A DNA stretch of 64,000 nt from Heliocidaris erythrogramma (lineage: Eukaryota; Echinodermata; Echinoidea; Camarodonta; Echinometridae): NCBI GenBank assembly GCA_025617745.1, contig CM046854.1:57252258-57316257 (forward strand), given 5' to 3'. Below the pieces are notes generated by a model. That model was not told the origin of the DNA and ran no database searches. It was given only the letters and a program-made list of their open reading frames with translations. Each line of letters opens with the position of its first letter. The stretch's first letter is position 1. Of this stretch, positions 1 to 11,310 are shown piece after piece. Both the position numbers and the translations under genes were made by a program.

Positions 1-2505
1 CTGTGTCTCTCCCCTATCTTTGTAATTCCCAAACGCTCGGGGAAGCTCAGAATGATCTTGAATATGAAGGTCATAAATACCTTCATACCAAGGGAGCGTT
101 TCCGCATGGAAACCTTGGCCTCGATTCTTCCGGCTATCAGACCGTCAGACGTGGCCATTTCGGTGGACTTGAAAGATGCTTACTTTCACGTACCGATACA
201 CCCTTCTTCAAGGGACCTGCTAGGTTTCACCTTTCAAGGCGAAACTTTCCGGTTCAAAGCCTTACCATTCGGCCTGAAACCGGCACCTCGAGTTTTTACT
301 TGAGTAGCCTCTGCCCTAGCCGCTTTCCTCAGGTATCACTTAACTGGACGACTGGCTCCTGGTGGCGAGCTCTGTGTCCGTCCTTCAGTCTCACATGGAC
401 CTACTCCTCCGTACCACACAGAGAGTAGGGTTCATAGTCAACTGGGACAAGTCGGAGTTGACTCCTACCCGCAAGCCCATTTACCTGGGTGCGGAAATAG
501 ACATCGTGAACCAAGTCGCCCGCCCCATTCGGGAGAGGGTTCAAGCGATTGTTTTACTAGCTCGATCTCTTCGTCTCTTACGTCGAGTTCGGGCAGGCCG
601 ATGGCTCCAATTCTTGGGCCACTTATCGAGCCTTGTGGATGTCCTCCAAGACTGTCGGCTTCATATGAGGCCATTCCAACTTCATCTTCTGAAGTTTTTC
701 AAGCCCAGTGTAGACTCTCTCAAGGTGTGGATTCCTCTCACTGGAGAAATCAAACGCCTGCTTATCTCCTGGTCGAAAGAGTCGTTCCTTCTTCAAGGCA
801 AGTCTCTTCGCACGCCCCTTTCGTCAGTCTCCATTTCGACGGATGCCTTCTGGGGTGGGGCGGCCATTGTTCGGACCAGGTGGTCTCGGGGGACTGGTCA
901 CACCTGTGCACCTTTCCCCACATCAATGTATTGGAGTTGATGGCAGTCTTCATGTCTCTTCGTCATTTCGAGAACATGATTGTAGGTTGCTCCGTCCTGA
1001 TTTTGACGGACAACACCACTGTTGCTGCCTACATCAACCGACAAGGCGGGACTTGTTCCACTACTCTGAACGATCTGACCGCCAAGCTTTGGAGGTGGTG
1101 TCGGTATCTCCGAGTAATTCCGATCGCCTCCTATGTTCCCGGCCAGGACAATCTGATTGCAGATTTTCTGTCCCGGGGCATGTGCCTTCCCTCCGAGTGG
1201 ACACTGAATCAAGAGGTCTTCGATTACCTCAGTTCAGTCTGGGTCCCTCTAGAGATAGATCTGTTTGCGACATCTCTCAATCATCGCCTCCCGAGATACT
1301 GCTCTCGAGTGCGAGATCCGGAAGCTTGGGCCCTCGATGCGTTCTCCCTTCAGTGGGAGAACTTCCGGGGTTACGCCTTTCCGCCGGTCTCCTTAATTCC
1401 TCAGGTCCTGGGGAAAATTCAGGAGGATCAGGGGCTCTACATTTGACCGCCTGGCCTCTGTCGGGGAGGATGCGAGGACTGCAGGACTCTCAGAGAGAGC
1501 CTCCCAGTTCATAGTCCAGAGTAGAAGAGAATCTACCCGAGCTGTTTACAACTCGAGATTAGAAGCCTTCCATGCTTGGTGTGGGGAGAAGGGAGCTTCT
1601 CCCCGTTCTGCCCCGGTCGGTGCTATTGCAGATTTCCTGATCGCCCTTTTCGATAAGGGTAGATCTCTCTCTACCATTCGTGGATACCGTTCAGCTATTG
1701 CTGCGGTTCACCTTGGTTTTTCTGATGGTTCGGGAGTTTCGAACTCTCCCTTCTTGACCCATTTGCTGAGGTCGTTCTTCTTAAAACGACCAGCAAATCG
1801 CCAGTTGACTCCTGCGTGGAGTCTTCCTTTGGTTTTGGACGCTTTGGCCAAACCGCCCTTTGAGCCGTTGTGCAAAGCGTCGTTACACCATCTCTCGATT
1901 AAGACCGCCTTTCTTGTCGCTATTGCTTCTGGGCAGAGGAGAAGCACTATTCAGGCTCTCTCTACGGCGCCCGGGCATATCAGATGGGAAAGGTAAGGTG
2001 TACGTCTTGTCCCTCGACCTTCGTTTATTGCCAAGAATCAGACGGATTCTTCTGGCTCAATTGAAGTGTTCTTGATTCCTCTGTCAGTATTCTCTTCTGT
2101 CAAAGAGGACAAATCTTAGTGCCCTGTTAGGGCTCTCAAATGGTACTTGGATAGGACTAAGGTCTTTCGCCTTTCTGCCCCTCGTTAGTTCTTCCCGTCC
2201 TGGGACATGCCACTCGGGTTTTTATCCGTGCTATTGTAGCAAATAGGTAGATACATTGATTTATTTGCTGTAAATCAAGAAAATTATAACTAATTATGTT
2301 ATTTAGTAGATAAATCTGACGACATGTCTTAGACTCTGTCCCTAACTGCAGAAGAGGAAGAGCATGGCGGCTGCGCGATCATGATTGGTGGACGGGGAAC
2401 ACACGCGGGCGGGGCGTGCACGTTTTGACTTAGCTTTTCTCGAATGACGGCATAGTTTGGGAAACTAACGAATAGGTAGATACATAGATTTTCTTGATTA
2501 AAACA
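1..2505 (+). mobile_element. DIRS-like tyrosine-recombinase retrotransposon, old fossil, 5' part outside window
   Basis: Translations show, in order, reverse transcriptase (from the window start to about 900; for example IPIHPSS-like and PFGLKPAPRVFT motifs), RNase H (about 830-1200; LTDN and AAYINRQGG motifs) and a tyrosine recombinase (about 1500-2200; STIRGYRSAI and SGQRRST motifs). All are clearly related to the two better copies at 28.7-33.9 and 38.5-44.5 kb. After the recombinase come two copies of an AATAGGTAGATACAT motif (about 2244 and 2480), matching the complementary-region and terminal-repeat layout of DIRS elements. It is broken, with several breaks, and is more diverged than the other two copies, so it is older. 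The left end is off the window. Confidence 0.85.
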
Positions 2506-2831
2506 CTTGTATACAGGTGTATATGCTATTTGCTTTTGGGTTTCTTAAATATGTATATCTTTATGTAATGAGCACTAGGAAACTATACAGTTTGCTTAGG
2601 ACATCTTCATCTTCATTTTAATTTTGCAAACCTATTAAAGAGTGTTATGATTAATCCTTTTGTATCGACTCATCTTCTATAACGAGCTATCGACACCTTA
2701 CCCTACCAACTCTTACTTTCGGCAGCTTAAATCTAGCTTTTCCATGAACACTTTCTGAGTATATCAATATTTGTGTTTCTTCTTGTTCACTTGAATATTT
2801 CATTTCATATTCATGTTGTAATATGATATAG
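2506..2831 (+). other. Intron sequence before LRR exon 1
   Basis: AT-rich sequence without coding potential between the DIRS fossil and the first LRR exon. It ends in a pyrimidine-poor but acceptable AG acceptor at 2830-2831. Nothing else is recognised. Confidence 0.4.
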
Positions 2832-2987
2832 GATCATCTCACAGTTCGCAGAAAGTGTGGACCAACAATGTCAGGTGAAGTTGCAGAGATGATATGTTCA
2901 TCACCTTCTCTGAAGGAAGTTACTCTAGATGGAGAATTTCATGACAAGTTTTACACTAGACTTGCAGAAAAAGGAGATCTGTCCCAG
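2832..2987 (+). CDS. LRR exon 1 of an NLR-like receptor gene (52 codons, phase 0-0)
   Basis: The exon reads DHLTVRKCGPTMSGEVAEM onward and contains SSPSLKEVTLDGEFHDKFY, the same pattern as the seven fuller LRR exons downstream (hydrophobic strand, helix ending in A-L-C, a MPNLTEL-like second strand, then D/E-E-F-Y). It is bounded by AG at 2830-2831 and a GTAAAT donor at 2988. At 156 nt it keeps phase 0 on both sides. The family role of such repeats is ligand sensing in cytosolic NOD-like receptors; that is inferred, since no NACHT domain is in view. A second AG at 2850-2851 would give a shorter exon in another phase, so 2832 is preferred. It is the most diverged of the set: SS replaces the M-P seen in the others. 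Confidence 0.65.
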
Positions 2988-3662
2988 GTAAATGTCTTGT
3001 ACGCTACTTTTATAGGTACATTTACTCTTGTTATTTCTATAAAATATACAGTCCAAGTTTTCAGTTGAAGAAAATTATAGATACATGTATGAGTTAATAA
3101 CAATGAACAATAATTATTGTTCCCCTATTGAGACAACTGCAAGGTGACTGGACTTGAAATTTCATGTCGGCAATTATATGAATACCCTTTGCGTGCCCAT
3201 TATCCCTCTTGGTTGTTGATGAGGAGTAGATCTCCAACATGTGCTTCATAGAAGGGGTGTGTTGTAAAGATATGTGTTTAATAATATATCTAAGTCACAA
3301 GTACATGTATGATTTTTAAAAAATTAGAAAAGAATGTCAATTCATGAAATTTTTACTACCGAACAATTGGAGTGTTACAAGGTGAATCATCGAGTTGCCA
3401 ATTCATTTTTGATCGACTGCAACGTTGAAAGTTAATTAATAACCAAGATATAAAAGAAGCTTGGGAGAATAAAACACAACAATGGTCTCTAGAAGGCCTA
3501 AAGTATGTTCTACATGACAATATAAAGCCATTGTAGAATGGAGATATTGGGTGAGACAAAAAGAAAGAAATTGAGAAGAATAAATCAGTGAATAAAAATA
3601 TTTGATTAATAAGCATTCCAATAATTCACTGTTTATACTGAAAGAATGGTGCAGTACCAAGT
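2988..3662 (+). other. Intron, no recognised content
   Basis: AT-rich sequence between LRR exon 1 and the tandem repeat at 3.66 kb. Short open stretches on the minus strand here have no domain signature or family resemblance. Confidence 0.4.
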
Positions 3663-4085
3663 GTAACCCCATGGGCGGTCGGTCCGTCCGTCCGTTGCAA
3701 ATCTTGTGGATCGAACTACTTCCTCAGTTTTTGACCGAAAGTCATGAAATTTGGTTGCACACATTGGTCTTGGTGGGAAGATGTGCAAGACATATTTTTC
3801 GGATGAGTCGGAATCTGCGTTGCCATGGTAACGGCATATTTATGGCAGAAAATCAAGGAAACACCTTGCGGATCGAACTACTTCCTCAGTTTTTCACCGA
3901 AAGTCATGAAATTTGGTACACACATTGGTCTTACTGGGAAGATGTGTACAACATATTTTTTTGATGTGTCGGAAGCTGCGTTGCCATGGAAACAGCATAT
4001 CTATGGCAGTAAATCAGGAAAAAATCTTGCGGATCGAACTACTTCCTCAGTTTTCGACCAAAAGTCAAGAAAGGCTGTTGTCACG
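3663..4085 (+). repeat. Tandem repeat, about 2.5 units of 160-165 bp, with a GTCCGTCC start
   Basis: A run of GGTCGGTCCGTCCGTCCG at about 3676 is followed by three copies of a block containing GGATCGAACTACTTCCTCAG (about 3708, 3872 and 4031), then GTCATGAAATTTGG and GTTGCCATGG. The layout (CCGTCC run, then units of about 160 bp) parallels the Tsp-like elements at 11.3 and 45.7 kb, but the monomer is unrelated in sequence. It probably belongs to a third family of the same structural class. Confidence 0.7.
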
Positions 4086-4690
4086 GGGCGGGGGTATTAA
4101 TCATCATCTTCAGTGATATTTCTAGTTAAAAATGAAATTACAAATAAAAATTAATTGCCATTTTTACTTGTTTCATTTTAATCAGACACACATTTATGTA
4201 TTCTTAAAGTCTTACATTGAATTTCATTTGATAAAAGAGACAACTGAAGGAGAAAAACTGTAGGCCTAGGGGTGCATATGCTGCCCTTTTTATACAATAA
4301 TATTTTGTATACGTTCTACTTACCAAATACGATCATCCAACAATTCTAATGAGTAATGCCATGTAATGTCTGATGTACTTGTACTATTGTAGGCGAAATT
4401 TCGCGTGGGCTGCCGGCCGGCCAGCTAGCTAGCTGGCTACTTCCGTCTTGAGAGTTGAGATATCACGTGACGAACCAATTCGTCTATAAAAACCCAATGA
4501 ACTCTCTCAGTGGTCTAACTCCTTCAATGATCTCTGGGAAATAATGAATGCTAATTATGAAGACTTTTCAAAAAAATATTTTTTTGATTATATCTTTTTA
4601 AACACATGCAAGCTAAATTCCACGTTCAGTTAGAAAATGGATGATATTTCGTTATTTTAATTTTATTATAAACGACTGATGTGGAAGACT
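4086..4690 (+). other. Intron sequence with a short GC-rich palindromic patch
   Basis: No gene is recognised. A short stretch at 4408-4433 (GCCGGCCGGCC followed by AGCTAGCTAGCT) is self-complementary. The rest is AT-rich. Confidence 0.35.
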
Positions 4691-4694
4691 AGTT

Positions 4695-4816
4695 AACGCA
4701 CCCCTTCGAATAAAGCCCCCCCGCTTGTCTCGAAAAGGGTGCGTTAACGCGCAACTCCGTTCTCAACGCACCCTTTCGAGACAAGTCGGGGGGGCTTTTC
4801 TCGAAAGTGTGCATTG
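4695..4816. repeat. Long hairpin: two arms of about 52 bp with an 18-bp loop
   Basis: The arm at 4695-4746 (starts AACGCACCCCTTCGAA, runs through a C tract, ends AAGGGTGCGTT) is the imperfect reverse complement of the arm at 4765-4816 (starts AACGCACCCTTTCGAG, runs through a G tract). Each arm also contains a shorter internal inverted repeat of CGCACCC/GGGTGCG, so the whole can fold as a cruciform. A further partial copy (GCACCCTTTCGAGATAAG) lies at about 4844-4861. Probably a small foldback element. Confidence 0.75.
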
Positions 4817-4893
4817 AACGCTCCCCACGGCGCCGATCCGCACCGCACCCTTTCGAGATAAGCCGAATTTTAGTGTTTTAAATCACAATTTCG

Positions 4894-5072
4894 CAATAAT
4901 AATAATAACGTCTATTTATATAGCGCTTTTCAGAAGTAAACTAATATCAAAGCGCTTTACATAATACGATACTATTAATAATAGAATTTGATGAATGCGC
5001 ATCAACTATATTTTACTTGTAGGTGATCTGAATACAAGCGGAGGCATATTGAAGACGCAGTCGTATCTTTTG
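4894..5072 (+). repeat. AAT microsatellite with ATATAGCGC-type dispersed repeat and a Tsp-like 3' end remnant
   Basis: AATAATAATAATAACG is followed by TTTATATAGCGCTTTTC and a reverse-complement AAAGCGCTTTACATAA. Similar blocks recur at 48.4 and 63.5 kb, so it is a dispersed element. At 5038-5072 the sequence AGCGGAGGCATATTGAAGAC matches the 3' end of the Tsp-like elements at 14.3, 46.6 and 60.4 kb, suggesting the end of a decayed copy. Confidence 0.6.
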
Positions 5073-5576
5073 CTTGTTTTTAATTTTTTGTTTCATTTTT
5101 TATCCCCTTTTCTCACACAAGCGAGGTATAGCTAGGGCCATAGTCCGTCAGCCCTCCTCACCCATCATATTTTAACAAGCAAAAATAACCATTTAACAAA
5201 TAAATAGAGTCATGAAGTTTTGAAGTTTTGATCTATTAAACATAAACGGGCACTCTCGCTTTTCGTAAGTTTGTACAAAGTATTATTAACCCTGAAAGGG
5301 CGAGGGGCAAGATCCGCCCTTCTGATATCAGATTTTGTGCAAGGATTGCTGTAGATAAAAATTCAATATTTTGTTTATTTCAGGAATTGTTGAAAATAAC
5401 AACACTTTTGAAAGTGCCTCATATAAATGTATTAAATGTAGATCTAAAATTAATGTGTAGATTTTTATTGGAAAATTCATTGTTAACAAATGGCTTATGG
5501 ATGTAACAACTGCCCTGTAGATTTCATGATATTTTCGCTGTCTGTAGTGTTTTGGAAATGTCCGACTGTAATTGTA
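5073..5576 (+). other. Intron, no recognised content
   Basis: No gene or repeat is identified in this AT-rich stretch. It ends at the TA target of the MITE that follows. Confidence 0.35.
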
Positions 5577-6569
5577 CTGGGCGTTTCAGAAAAATTCCTG
5601 TAAATGAACTATATGTCTACCGAAAATAAAATTCATACCATATGAAAGAGTAATTAATATTCTTTCCAGCGGTATCTTGTTTAGGTTTCCAGGGTCATGT
5701 ATCACTGAACACCATTGTCTTCAAAGTTTTGTGCAAAAATCTAGTTGGTTCACTTCCTTGTAAAACACAATGGGCATGATGTTTACAGACATGCCTTTTG
5801 TGAAAATGCCTGAGAGCTCCAATTCTCACTGTGGATGATTTTCTTCTTCAAATTTGTGTTAATGAGATGATATTCACCCATGCTTAATTCAGGATTTTTG
5901 CTTCGTAAAACCCTTTTCAGATAGGAAACATTTTACAAAGAAGACAGTCTGGGTGAATTTTAACACGGTTGCATGGTAAAGAACCAGTGTGAACCAGAAG
6001 GATTGTAAGATCACAAAGCAATGTAAATCAAAGACAGAGAACATAGAGAAGGAAAACAAAAACTAGTGCATGACAGATTTGACTGTGCTGATTTTTAAAA
6101 AGTCAGATATTTTGTTGAAAATAGGTGGAAGATGCCTGCAGCACTCATGACAAAACAACATGTTCTCTGTGCTGTCCGAAGATCTCACTTCTGCTTGGTC
6201 AAAGTTTATGAGTAAAAACTTGGTCCATGCACTGTGAAGTTCATAAGGCTCTTAAGGCGTAAAATCAATCATGATGAGATTTGCTAACTAACGACTTGAC
6301 ATGAAGCGCAACCAAGCTACATGTAGTTAACAAAGACATTTAACTCAAACCATGCCTATTGTGTTTAAAATGGAAGTGAGCCAACTCAAATTTTACGTTT
6401 AATTTTGAAGACAATGATGCGTGACCCGGGAAACCTAAACAAGTTGCCATTGGAAAGTAAATGAATTACTCTTTCATATGATGTGAAATTCAAATCTGGT
6501 AAATATATACCGGTAGTCCATTTAGAGGAAATTTTGAAAGTTGGGTTTCCTTTTTCTTGAAACACCCAG
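5577..6569. mobile_element. Non-autonomous DNA transposon (MITE/foldback) with TA target duplication
   Basis: The ends are CTGGGCGTTTCA and TGAAACACCCAG, inverted, flanked on each side by TA (5575-5576 and 6570-6571). The inverted similarity extends well inward: the block with GGTTTCC and TGTCTTCAAA at 5680-5730 is matched in reverse at 6400-6435. No transposase frame is present. A TA target duplication with TIRs fits the Tc1/mariner superfamily, which is an inference from the ends alone. Confidence 0.75.
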
Positions 6570-6737
6570 TATAATCTTCGTTGATGTTTTTGTTCTGTTT
6601 TATGTGCGCAATGCCTGCTTTGTTATTGTACCAAATTTTTTTTTCATAGGTTTTGGTAAAAGCTGTGAATAAAATCAAGTTCACTTTCGATTCAGTATAT
6701 TAAAATGCTCATGTTAAATACTTTTCCTACTCTTCAG

Positions 6738-6908
6738 ATCAAAAAACTCGACTTCAAAGCTAGTGTTGGCAATCATGCACAGGCCTCCTCTGATCTTGCA
6801 AGTGCACTGTGTTCAATGCCACACTTGATAGAACTGAGTCTGGGTAGAATGTACACACTCCACGAGAGGTTCTATTCTACATTGGAAGTAATGGCATCAT
6901 CACTGAAG
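6738..6908 (+). CDS. LRR exon 2 of an NLR-like receptor gene (57 codons, phase 0-0)
   Basis: It begins IKKLDFKASVGNHAQ and contains SSDLASALCSMPHLIELSL followed by LHERFYSTLEVMASSLK. This is two RI-type LRR segments: strand, helix ending in ASALCSMP, second strand LIELSL, second helix. A pyrimidine-rich acceptor (TACTCTTCAG) ends at 6737 and the donor is AAG/GTACAT at 6909. The exon is 171 nt, a size also known for LRR exons of vertebrate NLR genes, and is symmetric in phase 0, so its gain or loss would not shift frame. The D-L-A-S-A-L-C core is shared with exons 3-7. The next clear LRR exon is 13 kb downstream, a gap filled with mobile elements. Confidence 0.8.
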
Positions 6909-8349
6909 GTACATTTAACTAGGTGAACACAAGATGAACTTTGAAATAACAAGTTACAGAGATGAAATGAGTTTTCATGAGAGGTTATCAGAAATATCCA
7001 TTTGTGTCTTTGAAATTAATTTTTCTTAAACCCCTGCAAATATTTCGAAACACATTAGATATTTAAGGGCAGTCAAACATTTTTTCAAGTTTGAGTTGCA
7101 TGGAAGCAGAAAGATAGGAAAACATGCTGATGAAAATTGAGAGAAATCAGACAAAGAATAAGAGAAAATGAATGCTTGAAAGATGTGATCTCTAAATCTA
7201 TGTGAATCTCTAATTGGCAATTTGTTTTTTTGGTTGGCTGTGATGTATCATGAACAATTCTCCCTATTTTTTTTGTACAGTAAAACAACGGTATATCACT
7301 TGCCTCGTTTACTCAATGATAACACCTTTAAATATCACATTTAGAATCAGTATGTAACCAGCAATCAATAACTCCTATTCAGAGAAAATGGCCATTTAAG
7401 TTCGGAACAAAAGGGTGCTAAACCTTTGCCCTCTGTGTGCGTCCAAGTAAAACTGGGTATTCAAATGGCCATAGCAACCGGTGTGATTGGATTATCAAAT
7501 TAAGCTGGATTATCAAATTAGGCTGAATTTTGGCACGCTGCTCCAGGAGGACCTATTCATTACTCACTCCAAAAATCAATTTAATACCTTTAGAGGTAAA
7601 GTAGTAATTTGGCATTGAATGAAAGTATTACAAAAGCTCTCCAAACATTCATTAGCTGGACGGGTGAAAATAAAGGAGTCATTTTAAAATGCCCCAAAAA
7701 CATATTTCTAAGTCGAATTACGACTCACAAACTTGAGACATGATAGAATGATAATGAAACTACCCATTTCTATCAAAAACAGAAAATCGACTGATCACGG
7801 CAAATTTACTATTTTGGGCTGTTTGCTACGTTGTGGTCCGTGCGACTTATTGTAGGTTTTGAGGCGGCGGGTCACATATGGAAGAGTTGACAATTCATCA
7901 CTTTGACATTACCAATCCAAAAATTTAAAGCACCTATAGGTATAGTTTGTTTGAAAGTTTATTTTTCTCTGCATTATTTCAGTAATAAAAGTTTACAAAT
8001 GAATGTACATAATACAAACAATACATGATGACATAAATGATACCCTGGCGTACCAAATGAAAATCCGCCATTTTGTTGAATTATTTATTTTTCAGGGCTG
8101 TACCCTGGGTCACCAAAAAGTGTGAAAGTATTTTTGGTATGCTTTAATAATGTTCAAATGCTCTTCTTGTGCTCCATGTTCTCGTAAAAAGATCTCATAT
8201 GCATGCTACATTGAAAATAGTACACGGAAACCCGATCGTGATGGTTACCTTTGTTCCTTACCACGCACGTACACTACATACAATAAACCTGTACGGTACC
8301 GTCACAGGCTGTAACTCTAAGTACAGTGTATACAGACGATTGGTACTAC
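6909..8349 (+). other. Intron, no recognised gene
   Basis: There is no conserved frame on either strand. Short open stretches at 7026-7288 (minus) and 8169-8489 (plus) are compositionally ordinary and match no family known to me. The right end runs into the arm of a Penelope-like element. Confidence 0.35.
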
Positions 8350-9190
8350 AAAACTTAAAGAAAGCATTTAACAAATACATAGTGATGAAGCTTTTTCGAC
8401 CTGCACTCATCGGGTCACAACGCAGGAATGAGAGAATACAAGAAAAATACGAAAGTCAACGAAAGGTGTGTACAGCGACGCGGATATGATCCGGGCACGC
8501 TAAAATAATCGAAGAGCATGTACAAACTCCTTTTGTCGGCACAATAGCGGATCTCTCGACTGAATGAACAATGCCTCTAAGAAGCGAAAATGCTGACTGA
8601 GCAGGGTTATAGGTCTTGGAACAAGCCGGACCATTCAGCAAGTGCTGACCAATAGTAGAGTCGCAGTGATTGTGGCACTGAACATTAGTAACGCTATAGC
8701 AGCGGTTTTGCAATTACGCTTCGGCTGTGCTCAGCTACCAGCTGCTGTCTGTTGTACCACGGGGGTACGTGCTGTTTAATGCGGTCCGCTAGACGCTGAG
8801 ATGTACGGCCAACGTAGACGGCTTCACACCGACAATGATACTTATAAACGACATTTCTCATTTGGGAGGAAGGCAGTAGGCCTACATCCTTGCGAACTGC
8901 GGGTAGCATTCTATTAGTAGAGAACACAACACGCGTAGCCACGGCAAAGTAACAGCGCGCGACACTGTATGCTTATTTCAGTCAAGAGATCCGCTATTGT
9001 GCCGACAAAAGGAGTTTGTACAGGCTCTTTGATTATTTTAGCGTGCCCAGATCATATCCAGGTTTGCTGTACACACCCTTCCTTGACTTTCGTATTTTTC
9101 TTGTATTCTCTCATTCCTGCATTGTGACCCGATGAGTACAGGTCGAAAAGCTTCGTCACTATGAATTTGTTAAATGTTATCTTTAAGTAC
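8350..9190 (-). mobile_element. Penelope-like element fragment between inverted copies of its 3' end
   Basis: The arm at 8350-8566 (contains GTCGGCACAATAGCGGATC) is matched in reverse complement at 8979-9190 (GATCCGCTATTGTGCCGAC). Between them a minus-strand GIY-YIG endonuclease piece is encoded. Inverted partial copies around a 5'-truncated coding region are a known property of Penelope-like elements. The arms differ at several percent of positions, so the copy is not recent. The layout matches the unrelated-sequence copy at 27.0-28.7 kb. Confidence 0.75.
8456..8942 (-). pseudogene. GIY-YIG endonuclease domain of a Penelope-like element, broken
   Basis: The minus strand from 8942 encodes MRNVVYKYHCRCEAVYVGRT then SQRLADRIKQHVP. 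This is the GIY-YIG core (VYKY, YVG) with the Cys-x-Cys pair and the R-x-x-x-R-I-x-x-H helix typical of Penelope-like endonucleases, which nick DNA during target-primed insertion. Further downstream the expected conserved tail (RDPLLCRQKEFVHALRLF) appears in another frame, so the gene is interrupted at least once. The RT part is absent. The family assignment is by motif recognition. Confidence 0.75.
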
Positions 9191-9411
9191 AGTGTACTCA
9201 GCAATGGGAACATAACGAACATAAAGCTTATTGTACTAGCACGGTGGGGACCGGGGTAGCGGGGAAGCTGTATGCACAACGCAACGTATACTAGCGCTAG
9301 CAGCTGCGGCACCATGATTGCTTTGCAGTACGGTTGTACTTTGGGTGAACACATGATGGCGCTACACAACGTGGTACCCCGGGGTACTGCGTGCTGCATC
9401 ACATGTATAAA

Positions 9412-9537
9412 GCCATCATTAAAAATGTACATAATACAATGCAATACATACATATGAGAAGCCATCATTAAAGAATATACATAATACAATACAATACATA
9501 CATATGCAAAGCCATCATTGAAGAATACATAATACAG
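9412..9537 (+). repeat. Short tandem repeat, three units of about 63 bp
   Basis: Three consecutive units start with AAGCCATCATT and contain ACATAATACAAT plus ACATACATATG. The units are diverged by small indels. There is no coding content. Confidence 0.8.
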
Positions 9538-10170
9538 GTCACCGTCATAAGGAGAGCTTGATCAGACGGTCAACCTTACATACGATAACAATTGTTCTAA
9601 TACAAAATGTATGGGAAATTTGATCCGGCTTAAGTTGTACGCTCAAAAAAAAGTTTTAAAAAAAAGACTTAATAGAAAAGAAATATGCAAGATCTGTGCT
9701 TTGAAAGGTGTCGGTGTGTGCTAGTGCAGTGGAGATGTGCATGGGCATAGTGATATTGGTGTAGTGATCTCAGTGCTGGAATACTATATTTAAAGCTTCA
9801 TAGTATTCTGTAAATACAGTTTGAAACTAAAATGGAATGATCCTCCTTTCATCTGGTAGACTATGTCCCGCAGGAGATTTTAGCCTTCAGATCAGAACCC
9901 CACTTTTGATATATCAACCACTGTGAAAAACCTGACACTTTTCAATGTAAGATCATGTTTGCAGAGTGTGCCAGATATCAAGTTTCCACTTAAGAAACAT
10001 AGCTCAGCTCATGTTAGGAAATGTCTCACAAATGAAGCAGGTAATCATGGAGTGCACTATACTGATGAACATGCTCTGCTTGCAAATATGAATGCTAGTG
10101 ATGTCATAAGATTCAAGAAAATTCAAAACTTGATTGCCTTGTCTGGTGTTTTTTTAAGAGAAGAGAACCA
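9538..10170 (+). other. Unassigned stretch with one open frame (9923-10174)
   Basis: The plus frame starting at GTG 9923 gives VKNLTLFNVRSC and then a basic and polar stretch of about 80 residues with no motif I recognise. It directly precedes a degraded LINE-like 3' end, so it may be part of a decayed element or of an old LRR exon (LTLFNV). Neither is supported well enough to call a gene. Confidence 0.25.
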
Positions 10171-10747
10171 GTGAACTATTGAAACATCGATCTACACTGG
10201 CTTCCCATTAATCACTTTTAGTTTACAAGTGCCTGATTAACACTGCTCCACAGTTCTTATCCAACTTATTAACTACACAGGTCTGCAGTTTTCAAATCAT
10301 CTCCTTTCCCTGAATGATAAAACTTAATACAAATCCAAGCGTAAACCAAGGTAACCGAACACTAATTCTCATATGCAGGACTGGTTAACCGGTTAGGCTA
10401 TGCATAAACCTCTAACACAACATCTCGGCCTACTGTATGTAATAAAGAAAAGAAGAGACTTTTAAAAAGAAACTCAAAACCAAACATGATTTTAGCTAGT
10501 TCATATCATCTGTTGTGAGCTAGAAGGGCGTTACCCTTGTGTGATATGCTGTTAATCGACACCTTTCTGGCTTTCAGTGTACAATATACATACAATCCCA
10601 TTTTAAAGTGTCTTGATATTTGTTATATTATGTCTAATCATTGATAATTAGTATATTGAATACTCTTATATTATTGTTCCCATTTGTATCAGTGCTCTTA
10701 TCAGTGCTCTGATCAGCATGCTGTAAAAGCAAAACAGTTAATGTTAC
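10171..10747 (+). repeat. Decayed LINE-like 3' end joined to a block that recurs in LRR units
   Basis: Around 10180-10260 the translation resembles the C-terminal part of LINE polyproteins (VYKCLINTAPQFLSNLL). From about 10365 to 10747 the sequence is a near-copy of 20540-20930 and of 26592-26897 (shared words such as CATCTCGGCCTACTGTATG and GAGCTAGAAGGGCGTTA). The block therefore belongs to the tandemly duplicated LRR intron unit, here without a recognisable exon. Confidence 0.65.
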
Positions 10748-11310
10748 TTAAAGGCCAAGTCCACCCTAACAAAAAGTTGATTTGAATGAATAGAGAAAAA
10801 TCCAACAAGCATAACACTGAAAATTTCATCAAAATAGGATGTAAAATAAGAAAGTTATGGTATTTTCAAGTTTCGCTTAATTTCGCAAAACAGTTGTATG
10901 TACATCCTGCTCAGTATGCAAATGAGGGAACCAGTGATGTCACCCACTCACTATTTATTTTGTATTTTATTATGTGAAATATAGAATATTTTAATTTCTG
11001 CAGATTTCACAATAAGGAAGCTCTCATTGAATTGTGTATAGGTTGCAACAATGGCAATTACACATGTTCAGCGAGGAATCAAACCTTGTTTCACATAACA
11101 AGGAAAAATTCAAATATTTCGTATAATTTCAAGTAATAAAATACAAAAGAAATAGTGAGTGGGTGACGTCACTGGTTCCCTCATTTGCATACTGAGCAGG
11201 ATGTGCATATAACTGTTTTGCGAAATTAAGCGAAACTTTAAAATACCATAACTTTCTTATTTTACATCATATTTTGATGAAATTTTCAGTGTTATGCTTG
11301 TTGGATTTTT

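Noticed and set aside
5383-5506. AG-preceded leucine-rich open stretch (ELLKITTLLKVPHINVLNV) that might be an LRR exon
   Set aside because: No ASALC or MPNLTEL pattern, no donor in the expected place, and AT-rich sequence gives such residues by chance.
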